Position numbers and translations under genes: made by a program. From a virus, in IMG/VR virus record IMGVR_UViG_3300005289_000052, positions 124,001 through 188,000 of that record: a stretch of 64,000 nucleotides of DNA, one strand, 5' to 3'. The notes below the pieces were generated by a model. It was not told the DNA's origin. It searched no databases and worked only from the letters and a program-made list of their open reading frames with translations. Positions 26,005-31,833 of this stretch are shown here, one piece after another; within the stretch, counting starts at the first letter, position 1, and every line of letters begins with the position of its first letter.

Positions 26005-26666
26005 TTATCTTTCACCTTTTTGTAGACGGCCCAGTTGTCACGCATACCGCCGAAGCGGATGTGATGGCGTTCAAGCTCCATGGTCATTTCCCCATCACGC
26101 TCGAAAGCGAGATCGAAGTAATGGAACATCGAGTCAGAGCCAGTACAACCCATGAAGCCCTCGCCCTGATAGATCATAACCTGACCTACCCGCATTTTCT
26201 GGAGAACCTTTAGAGCAAAGTCGCTCCCCATCGGAGGCCAACCCATGACGAGCACGTCGTACGGATCGTAGTCCACTTCCAGGGCGTCACCACACTCGGA
26301 ACCGAAGTTCTTCTTGTCGTGAGTCCAGTACCACGAAGACCACAGATCCACAGCACGATAGTTCTCGACGCCACGCTGGCGCAGGTGTGCAGCCACGTAA
26401 CCAGTACCAGCACCCACCTCGAGGACGTTTTTGTCTTTGAGGTAGTTAGCCAGATAGTCAGCGTTCTCAGAGGTCAGGATGAACCACGCGTTGTTACGCA
26501 CATAGTCTTCACGCTGATGATAGTCGTGCTCGATCTCGTTGAAGATCTCGTTGAGTTCACCAAGAGACGGGTCTTGGAATTGCTTCCATTCCTGCTTAGT
26601 CATCAGTGGGAATGGTTCATCGAACTGTTCTGGTACGCCTGGCTTCTTGACGGAAGTTGCTTGCAT
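26001..26666 (-). CDS. SAM-dependent methyltransferase, class I
   Basis: Codes 221 residues. Motif I is VLEVGAGTGY (81-90), motif II acidic residue Asp107 in YRAVDL, and the motif IV region is VLVMGWPPMGSD (138-149). The PP in motif IV recalls the (N/D/S)PP(Y/F) of N6-adenine methyltransferases, but the first residue is Gly-Trp rather than Asn/Asp, so the substrate could also be protein or RNA. An N-terminal 60-residue extension is helical. It leads a four-gene coupled run. Possible roles are DNA protection or modification of a host target. Confidence 0.82.
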   Translation of the reverse strand: MQATSVKKPGVPEQFDEPFPLMTKQEWKQFQDPSLGELNEIFNEIEHDYHQREDYVRNNAWFILTSENADYLANYLKDKNVLEVGAGTGYVAAHLRQRGVENYRAVDLWSSWYWTHDKKNFGSECGDALEVDYDPYDVLVMGWPPMGSDFALKVLQKMRVGQVMIYQGEGFMGCTGSDSMFHYFDLAFERDGEMTMELERHHIRFGGMRDNWAVYKKVKDK

Positions 26667-26683
26667 ACTTGTTCTCCTTAGAA

Positions 26684-26941
26684 CTAGAAATTATCAAACT
26701 TGCCCAATTGGTCTTGCAGGCGAGTTCTGTACTTCTCGATATCGAACCAGTAGAAGTGCGGACAGTCAGCCGTTTGGAGCTGACCGTGGAAATGTACAAC
26801 GCAAGGGTAAATTGCTTCTACACCACCGGGCTGACGAGGATTACACTCCTTGCCATAGTGACGACCGGTGGCTTCACGAAAACCCTGACGGTTACGCACG
26901 ATGTAGACGCCATAAGTCAATTGGCGGTAAACGTCCCCCAT
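26684..26941 (-). CDS. Small accessory protein, paralogue of next gene
   Basis: Codes 85 residues; GGGGAG five bases before ATG 26941 sets the start. The core YPCVV, an aromatic strand, then YRTRLQDQL aligns with YPCVV and YKDKLLAQF in the 26944-27216 product, so these are tandem paralogues. It contains two Cys and several His residues but no clear metal site. Function unknown. Confidence 0.72.
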   Translation of the reverse strand: MGDVYRQLTYGVYIVRNRQGFREATGRHYGKECNPRQPGGVEAIYPCVVHFHGQLQTADCPHFYWFDIEKYRTRLQDQLGKFDNF

Positions 26942-26943
26942 AG

Positions 26944-27216
26944 TCACTCCCCTTGCACTTCGCGAAATTGTGCCAACAACTTGTCTTTGTAATTCTCAAG
27001 ACACATCCAACGCACACCCATGTCACCCCAACGATCGAAGTACGTCCATACCACACACGGGTATTTCTTCGGGTAGTTGGTTGGGTAATCCAGAGGCTCG
27101 TCTTCCTTTTTATGCTCACGCTTCACAAGGTCACGGTAAGCGCCCTGGGTACGGCAGAGATGCCCGCCGCACATCAAGCGTTTGTAATTTGGTTTTGCAG
27201 TTACCGCAGTATTCAT
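26944..27216 (-). CDS. Small accessory protein, paralogue of previous gene
   Basis: Codes 90 residues from an ATG with GGGGG nine bases upstream; a longer frame to 27267 runs through a terminator and is rejected. It shares the YPCVV and Tyr-x-x-x-Leu helix pattern with the 26684-26941 product. It is the first gene after the terminator at 27250. Function unknown; tandem duplication suggests a role under host-driven selection. Confidence 0.72.
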   Translation of the reverse strand: MNTAVTAKPNYKRLMCGGHLCRTQGAYRDLVKREHKKEDEPLDYPTNYPKKYPCVVWTYFDRWGDMGVRWMCLENYKDKLLAQFREVQGE

Positions 27217-27249
27217 TTTCCATGCCCCCTCTAGGGCTACAAACAAGAA

Positions 27250-27265
27250 GGGGTCCTGAGACCCC
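27250..27265 (-). terminator. Terminator
   Basis: GGGGTC and GACCCC pair around a CTGA loop, followed on the minus strand by TTCTTGTTT. It ends the early operon that begins at 29893. Confidence 0.75.
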
Positions 27266-27270
27266 AATTG

Positions 27271-27657
27271 TTATTTTCCACGTTCCTCAAAGAAGCTGAG
27301 GATTTTTCCTCGGCAGCGACGCACCCAGCGACCACAGGGAACTTGAGTCCCAGTTTTATGGCCTTGAAGTACGCGATCCCGTTCTGTCTTAAAGACCAGA
27401 GGCAGAGGATAGTAGATCCACAGATCATTAACCACACGACGCACCAAGGAGTAGTTGTACTCCCGACTGTCTACCTTCTCGTAGATACCCAGCCTGCATT
27501 GTTCAATTTCTTCTTCACGCAACTCATCGTACAGGATAGTGGTGATCCCAGTTTCTTCGTCAAAGAATTGCTTCTTTCGGAAGAGTGTGCCTTCTAAGGC
27601 GTGACTGTAGATCTTGTCATCTTTCTTGATGATGAGGCGGTCGGTGGTCTCCGTCAT
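27271..27657 (-). CDS. Unknown basic/acidic small protein
   Basis: Codes 128 residues from the ATG that overlaps the previous stop (CCATGA). The N-terminal half is acidic and the last 30 residues are strongly basic (RWVRRCRGKI). No known motif. It is the last gene of the small-protein operon. The basic tail might bind nucleic acid. Confidence 0.7.
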   Translation of the reverse strand: MTETTDRLIIKKDDKIYSHALEGTLFRKKQFFDEETGITTILYDELREEEIEQCRLGIYEKVDSREYNYSLVRRVVNDLWIYYPLPLVFKTERDRVLQGHKTGTQVPCGRWVRRCRGKILSFFEERGK

Positions 27658-27947
27658 GGTACTTGTATCCCGTTCTTCTTGATCCATTCTTGTACTTCTG
27701 GAGCCATGCGTTGAAGCTGCTCGGGCGAGTACTTTTTCAGGTCAAAGACAACGTGATCGCCATCGCGCATCTCGAAGTTGAAGAACGATTTACCAGTGGC
27801 GTAGTTGTAGCAGTCCCCTGCATTGCAGTGAACCGGTTGCATGTCTTTCACCCATGCTGGATCTTGATCCGCTTTTGGTTGAGCACCAACGTTCGCCTGT
27901 ACAGAAGTGCAGGCTACCAGAGCGATTACTGCGAAAAGAGATTTCAT
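27654..27947 (-). CDS. Small exported protein, possible lipoprotein
   Basis: Codes 97 residues. The N-terminus MKSLFAVIALVAC is a signal peptide with a lipobox-like LVAC, so the protein may be lipidated at Cys13; alternatively signal peptidase I could cut after VQA. The mature part has a CNAGDC pair suited to a disulfide in the periplasm. Phage lipoproteins in such positions sometimes block superinfection, but no specific family is recognised. Confidence 0.75.
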   Translation of the reverse strand: MKSLFAVIALVACTSVQANVGAQPKADQDPAWVKDMQPVHCNAGDCYNYATGKSFFNFEMRDGDHVVFDLKKYSPEQLQRMAPEVQEWIKKNGIQVP

Positions 27948-27954
27948 TATTATG

Positions 27955-28251
27955 TCATTCCACAATGACTAGTTTTTGATTGTCAAACAGCGCAGGCAGA
28001 CTAACCGGGTCTTCTGCTTGTCGACGGAGAAAATCTTCCACCGAGATTGGGGTATCCAAGTCGGAGAAAGAGATGTAGCGAATCCCACCGCATTCGGTTT
28101 TCACGTAAGCGTAGGGGTACTTCGGTTTAGTGGACGGGAGGTTATCCGCGATCCACTGTGTTGCAGCCTGCGCAGCTTCCAGGGTTGGGTAGATCTTGTC
28201 GGAAGTGTGCTGGATCTTGACCGTTGCTTTGCTGTAGTCAGGCTGGTACAT
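27955..28251 (-). CDS. Unknown small protein
   Basis: Codes 98 residues. ATG 28251 is preferred because AGGA lies eight bases upstream; it starts 14 bases inside the preceding gene. There is a KYPYAYV strand reminiscent of the YPCVV motif of the 26.7-27.2 kb pair, but similarity elsewhere is low. No signal or membrane segment. Function unknown. Confidence 0.7.
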   Translation of the reverse strand: MYQPDYSKATVKIQHTSDKIYPTLEAAQAATQWIADNLPSTKPKYPYAYVKTECGGIRYISFSDLDTPISVEDFLRRQAEDPVSLPALFDNQKLVIVE

Positions 28252-28513
28252 TGAGTAGTCCTGCATCAGAGAGGTCTTTGCGGATCATGCGGTACACGAT
28301 CCAGGTTGCAACCACAACGAAGAACAACAACCACACCTTGAAGATCGCCAGCACTACAGCGATAATCAAGAACCCAGTTGGCGAGAAGTTCTGGACACCC
28401 CACAGTGCAACCTTGGTCCAGAAGGTTTCTTTCTTGGTCAGGATGTATTCGCGACTAGCTTTCCAAACCACGAACAAACCGAACATCACCAACAACAGAA
28501 TCAATACGCCCAT
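28238..28513 (-). CDS. Small membrane protein
   Basis: Codes 91 residues with GGAG six bases before the ATG. Two hydrophobic regions (1-17 and 47-73, the second long enough for one helix plus a re-entrant part) are separated by a basic loop. This predicts a two-pass inner-membrane protein with basic ends facing the cytoplasm. Function unknown. Confidence 0.75.
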   Translation of the reverse strand: MGVLILLLVMFGLFVVWKASREYILTKKETFWTKVALWGVQNFSPTGFLIIAVVLAIFKVWLLFFVVVATWIVYRMIRKDLSDAGLLNVPA

Positions 28514-28516
28514 GTC

Positions 28517-28726
28517 TCACTCCTTGTTTTTGATAGGTCTATAACAACACACCCCATCGAACTCATAGCGTTGAGTAGGATAGGTTTTTTGAGGCGGTGG
28601 CGCGGGAGGATCATTCCTGTGAATAAACGCATGAACACCCGCACCGATACCACCTACCACAATGCCAATGATGCACAGTCCGATCAAACCGCCGATCATC
28701 ATCATTGCTTCATCTTGAGCGCGCAT
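28517..28726 (-). CDS. Small membrane protein with proline-rich tail
   Basis: Codes 69 residues; AGGAG six bases before ATG 28726 decides the start. A Gly/Ile-rich membrane helix (about residues 9-30) is followed by HRNDPPAPPPQKTYP and a CC pair near the C-terminus. Probably anchored in the inner membrane with a short exposed tail. Function unknown. Confidence 0.72.
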   Translation of the reverse strand: MRAQDEAMMMIGGLIGLCIIGIVVGGIGAGVHAFIHRNDPPAPPPQKTYPTQRYEFDGVCCYRPIKNKE

Positions 28727-28735
28727 GCACAACTC

Positions 28736-29029
28736 CTAGAAGACGTACTTCACGACCTTGATGTTAGCCTGTGTTGCCACAGGGTACAGATCCTTACGGT
28801 GCCACGTTTCCGAGACACTTTCAGAATAGTTGTTGAGGTGTTGCACTTCGTCCTGAGAGGTCGCAGGAGGCTCTTGGACGTGCGGAAGAGCAATAACGGT
28901 GAGCACTAGGGCTACCACGAATACGAACACCAGCCAGCGCAGGAAAGCGTTCTGGCGGGCAAGTTCACGTTGATCCACGTTCTCCAGATTGTGGATCAGT
29001 TCTTTGTTCTTCTGGGATTCCTTATCCAT
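28736..29029 (-). CDS. Single-pass membrane protein
   Basis: Codes 97 residues, coupled (TAATG) to the preceding gene. A charged N-terminal helix (1-30) leads into one membrane helix at about 31-50, with a polar C-terminal domain of 45 residues. The charge pattern predicts N-inside, C-outside. It might be a spanin-like or exclusion protein, but no lysis motif is visible. Confidence 0.73.
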   Translation of the reverse strand: MDKESQKNKELIHNLENVDQRELARQNAFLRWLVFVFVVALVLTVIALPHVQEPPATSQDEVQHLNNYSESVSETWHRKDLYPVATQANIKVVKYVF

Positions 29030-29229
29030 TACTTACCCACCCAAACTTTAGCTTCGGTTTGTTCGAACGAGCCATCTTCCAAGATGACTGTTTGTTTCAC
29101 AACACACCAGCCAGCTTCACACTGAGCAGGTTCAGACTTGAGGTCTTTCATCTGGTACATTGCGAAAGCCGACGAGCAGATGCCAGCGAGGGCGATAACG
29201 GCGATCAGAGCTTTAACGAATTTGTTCAT
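29029..29229 (-). CDS. Small secreted protein
   Basis: Codes 66 residues with AGGA nine bases before the ATG. MNKFVKALIAVIALAGICSSAFA is a textbook signal peptide with an AFA cleavage site, leaving about 43 residues containing a Cys pair (CEAGWC). The mature peptide is probably a disulfide-bonded periplasmic protein. Its C-AGxC layout resembles CNAGDC in the 27654-27947 product, so the two may be distantly related. Confidence 0.77.
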   Translation of the reverse strand: MNKFVKALIAVIALAGICSSAFAMYQMKDLKSEPAQCEAGWCVVKQTVILEDGSFEQTEAKVWVGK

Positions 29230-29263
29230 GGTTCTATTTCCTTCTGAGGATATTTAAGTTAGG

Positions 29264-29893
29264 TTAGTAATGCGACTTCGGGTTGAAGTCGATACCGGGC
29301 AAACGGCTTACTGCTGTCATGAGTCGATGAACGTGGGCAACCTGGATGCTGATCCGGGAAGGACCACCACGAGGATAACCACGACCACGTGTAAGTTGCT
29401 GCGCTGCGTCATTGACTGCGACAACCAGTCCTTGAATGAACTTGCGTTCTTCTTCGCTGGGGTTGAAGCGCATTGGGCACAGACGAACGAATTCTTCTAC
29501 AGTCCAGCCCATGATGAAGATTTCGCCATTCTTGATGGTTACTTCTTCGGCAGGGTTTATGTGGAGATAGACACGATACAACAACGCCATTTCGTCATTC
29601 TTCTGACTTGGGCGTTCGGCAGGATGAAGTATCTCGCGAAGTTCTTCGATCGTGTGGGGCCGGATGGATTGTACCAGAGTCATCACAGAAGCTGGCGGTA
29701 GCGGTTCACGTCGCAACTGTTGATTGTGATCCAGAGCAAGCTTCACCTTTAACTTGCTAGGGGAGTAAGCGATTGCAAATGGTTTGTGTGCGTGAACCGA
29801 AACAATCGTGTAGTGTGTGGAATTCGAATACTGTAGACTGTTGTCGTAGTTGTAAATCAACGCGTGGATGAGGAGACGAGTCTCTTCGCGCAT
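29264..29893 (-). CDS. First gene of the small-protein early operon, unknown
   Basis: Codes 209 residues. GGAG six bases before ATG 29893 is chosen over a TTG four codons earlier. The protein has an N-terminal helical region, a middle with many Pro/Glu, and a basic GRGYPRGG loop near residue 175. No domain recognised. It follows the best early-type promoter in the window at about 50 bases, so it should be among the first proteins made. Confidence 0.74.
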   Translation of the reverse strand: MREETRLLIHALIYNYDNSLQYSNSTHYTIVSVHAHKPFAIAYSPSKLKVKLALDHNQQLRREPLPPASVMTLVQSIRPHTIEELREILHPAERPSQKNDEMALLYRVYLHINPAEEVTIKNGEIFIMGWTVEEFVRLCPMRFNPSEEERKFIQGLVVAVNDAAQQLTRGRGYPRGGPSRISIQVAHVHRLMTAVSRLPGIDFNPKSHY

Positions 29894-29942
29894 GGAGTTC
29901 TCCAAAGAACGAAAGGTTAGGGACCGATATAACTCAGTCTAT

Positions 29943-29977
29943 TCACCAGTGTAATATAGATTTGAGATTTTTTTGAT
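29943..29977 (-). promoter_or_regulatory. Early-type promoter (TATATTAC)
   Basis: Minus strand reads AATCTCAAATCTATATTACA then CTGGTG, with AACTGGAA about 15 bases upstream, closely matching the element at 10985-11018. It drives the operon from 29893 down to the terminator at 27250. Confidence 0.8.
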
Positions 29978-30000
29978 TCCAGTTTACACGTATGTAGTGA

Positions 30001-30134
30001 ATACAGGCAATGTCAACATTGCTCGCAAGGGGGTGATCCAGCCTTAGTGTGGTCTCCGAATCCTTGTATCGCTGGGAAGCGTAATAAAACGGATTCACGG
30101 CTGCCTGTATCCAGTCCGTCCTTCGGGACGGACT
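30001..30134 (+). ncRNA. Candidate structured RNA with anti-16S-rRNA 3'-end sequence
   Basis: Five mutually compatible stems are visible: P1 30001-30007/30104-30110, P2 30008-30012/30017-30021, P3 30039-30043/30099-30103, P4 30058-30063/30091-30096, P5 30070-30073/30078-30081 capped by GGGA (a GNRA loop). P1 stacks directly on both P2 and P3. A perfect 9-bp hairpin with a UUCG loop (30113-30134) follows. The junction between P2 and P3 is unpaired and carries AAGGGGGTGATCC; with the CAGCC of P3 this 17-base stretch (30027-30043) complements the 3' end of Pseudomonas 16S rRNA. The strand is chosen because both tetraloops are canonical only on plus. It could instead be a leader of the 30161 gene. 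Confidence 0.55.
30113..30134 (+). terminator. UUCG-capped hairpin, terminator-like but no T-tract
   Basis: AGTCCGTCC and GGACGGACT pair perfectly around TTCG, followed by CCTATTCC. It would end the RNA at 30001 or act as a stable 5'-leader hairpin 26 bases before the next start codon. Confidence 0.55.
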
Positions 30135-30160
30135 CCTATTCCGCCAATCAGGTAAAACCA

Positions 30161-30667
30161 ATGGAAAACATCAAGACCGCCAGGACAGTGATCGATCTCG
30201 AGAAAACTGTGCAGAGGCTTATGGATTCAGTAGACCTTCTTCAAGACGCCGCAGAGATGTGTCGCGCTGAGGGTCCGATCTTACTGCGTGACTTCCGTAC
30301 CGTGGGTGTTAAAGTTCCACGTCAGTGCGGTAAATCCTTCGAAGCAGTACAACGCCTGATCCGCAATGAGAAGGCCATCATGATCTGTATCAATGATGCT
30401 CTTCGTAAATCGTTAGCCACCATCACCCACAGTCATCCGCATGGAGAGCCTCTCAAGCCTCACCAGATCGCGCGGATGTACACCGTGGACGAAGTCATCA
30501 AGGCAATCAAGTCAGTGCGTAACGGCCAACAGGACATCCTCTTGGCTGGCGCTAACGAGATCATCGTTGATGACTCTCACTGGTTCTTCCAACTGGTCCG
30601 CACTAACCAGTTCTACCAGTGGCTCTGGGATCGCCAAGGCGCAGACCAGAAAATCCTGCTCCTGTAG
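30161..30667 (+). CDS. Truncated P-loop NTPase-like protein
   Basis: Codes 168 residues from ATG 30161 (AGG upstream). VPRQCGKSF (52-60) is a Walker A of the RQxGKS type found in terminase and some helicase ATPases, and EIIVDDSHWFF (133-143) is a Walker B strand. It stops soon after, so only the first half of a RecA-like core is present. An in-frame GTG at 30047, placed ten bases after a very strong Shine-Dalgarno, would add 38 residues, but these translate the RNA stems and look non-coding. Role unknown: a nucleic-acid-dependent regulator or remnant of a larger ATPase. Confidence 0.72.
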   Translation: MENIKTARTVIDLEKTVQRLMDSVDLLQDAAEMCRAEGPILLRDFRTVGVKVPRQCGKSFEAVQRLIRNEKAIMICINDALRKSLATITHSHPHGEPLKPHQIARMYTVDEVIKAIKSVRNGQQDILLAGANEIIVDDSHWFFQLVRTNQFYQWLWDRQGADQKILLL

Positions 30668-30668
30668 C

Positions 30669-30704
30669 AAAAAAAAAGCAGGGGATGCGGCCCCTGCTTT
30701 TATG
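30669..30704. terminator. Bidirectional terminator
   Basis: AAAAGCAGGGG and CCCCTGCTTTT pair around ATGCGG, after an A9 tract that serves as T-tract for the minus strand, followed by TATGCC. It lies between converging genes. Confidence 0.92.
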
Positions 30705-30707
30705 CCA

Positions 30708-31067
30708 TTACTTCTTGGCACCAGCCTTTTTCAACGCTGCTGTTACCAGAGCGTTTTGACGGGCGTGGTCTTCGGAGATGAGTTTCAGCAGAGACGGACT
30801 GGATTTAACCAGGTCGCTCATTTCAATCTCAAACCGACCACCCTTACGGATGTGCAGTATCCCGAGCTGCCAGCCGAACTCAATGCTGGCGAACTCAATG
30901 AAGTCGCCTTCGTTGCAATAGCTGATAGCCAACTGCAACATCCGAGGCAGTGCAGTATCGAAGTACGAGTAACGGCGGACGTCGATAACTTCTTTGGATT
31001 TGCCACGAGTCATGGTTGCGATAACGCGACGAACGTGGACAGTTTTCTTTTGTTCCGAGATTGCCAT
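30708..31067 (-). CDS. Unknown accessory protein
   Basis: Codes 119 residues with AAGGA nine bases upstream of the ATG. The N-terminal 35 residues are basic, the centre is a beta-rich stretch (FIEFASIEFGWQLGILHI), and the C-terminus is a charged helix ending AGAKK. It may bind nucleic acid, but no known fold is evident. It follows the HslV-like gene on the same strand with a 39-base gap. Confidence 0.7.
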   Translation of the reverse strand: MAISEQKKTVHVRRVIATMTRGKSKEVIDVRRYSYFDTALPRMLQLAISYCNEGDFIEFASIEFGWQLGILHIRKGGRFEIEMSDLVKSSPSLLKLISEDHARQNALVTAALKKAGAKK

Positions 31068-31106
31068 GGGAGTTTTCCTTCTTAGGATTTAAGTTAAGAT
31101 GTCGCT

Positions 31107-31772
31107 TTACGACAAACGCATGTTGCGTTGGGCAATTTTCAGTAAGTCTTCGATCGGACGACTATTGTGAATGCGTTCCCGAAGTTTGAGTTTTTGTTCC
31201 CCAGACTCTTTATCTGGAGCCCAACCCACAGCACTATAGCGTTCGCTAGAATGTGGATCGAAATGCACAGCCATCCTGAAAGCATCCAACCAACCAATCT
31301 TGAATGTTTTCAGATAAGCTTCAAAGTAGGTAGCACCAGAACCGATAGCGATTGGGAGTTCTTTATCTGGCACTTCCCGAATATTGAGTATCTTCCTGCG
31401 AGTGATGATACTGAAACGATGTACCTTCCCAGTCTCAGTGACGATCAGCGCAGTGCCGCGAGGAATGTTGTTCTTCGTCAAGTTCAGCGCTTCAAACGAT
31501 TCAACAACGTGGTTCAGATCCGAACCCAAAGGCCAAATGGCCTCAAGGAAATTCCCTGTGTTGCCATCGCCAGCGCAACCCATGAACACGGCTACCTCAC
31601 CGCCAACCTTACGCTTCACTACGCCCTTATTGAGCATGATGATCTTTTGCGTGTTCTCTTTACTGCTGGTTCCAGTCGAGCCACACGAGTCACAGGAGAA
31701 TTCCATCGGATTGATGTGCGTCGATTTAAGGTCAGCGTACATCACTTTACCGTTTGTAGCAATCGTTGTCAC
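31107..31772 (-). CDS. HslV/proteasome-like Ntn hydrolase
   Basis: Codes 221 residues from a GTG with AAGGAAAGG upstream. After the initiator the chain begins TTIATNGKVMYADLKST, matching the start of HslV and proteasome beta subunits, with Thr2 as the likely catalytic N-terminal nucleophile and Asp14 at the usual acidic position. VAVFMGCAGDGNTG (60-73) matches the HslV GFAGGTAD strand-turn, and LPIAIGSGATYFEAYL (139-154) matches HslV's IAIGSG helix start. A small CDSCGSTG insertion (27-34) is unusual. It may form a phage peptidase ring or an inactive decoy; no HslU partner is seen here. Confidence 0.75.
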   Translation of the reverse strand: MTTIATNGKVMYADLKSTHINPMEFSCDSCGSTGTSSKENTQKIIMLNKGVVKRKVGGEVAVFMGCAGDGNTGNFLEAIWPLGSDLNHVVESFEALNLTKNNIPRGTALIVTETGKVHRFSIITRRKILNIREVPDKELPIAIGSGATYFEAYLKTFKIGWLDAFRMAVHFDPHSSERYSAVGWAPDKESGEQKLKLRERIHNSRPIEDLLKIAQRNMRLS

Positions 31773-31803
31773 AGGCCTTTCCTTCTTAGGATCTAATTAG
31801 AAC

Positions 31804-31828
31804 GGGGTCCCACAAGAGGACCCCATAT
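31804..31828. terminator. Terminator
   Basis: GGGGTCC and GGACCCC pair around CACAAGA, followed by the TATGCC box. It ends the gene 32904-31834. Confidence 0.82.
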
Positions 31829-31833
31829 GCCGC

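Noticed and set aside
30040-30110. Possible tRNA (GGTCTCCGAATCC looks like a T-arm)
   Set aside because: The flanking bases do not form a five-base T-stem, there is no D-arm or anticodon arm at the right distance, and the closing stem is not an acceptor stem.
30001-30134. Minus-strand reading of the structured element as a decoy of the 16S 3' end
   Set aside because: On minus the loops become TCCC and CGAA, less favourable than GGGA and TTCG on plus, and the only clear minus-strand promoter nearby (29943) starts downstream of the region. Kept only as a possibility.
30047-30160. GTG-started 38-residue extension of the P-loop protein, preceded by a very strong Shine-Dalgarno
   Set aside because: It translates stems P3-P5 and the UUCG hairpin and has no protein-like pattern; ATG 30161 fits the domain better. 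It remains the main alternative to the RNA hypothesis.
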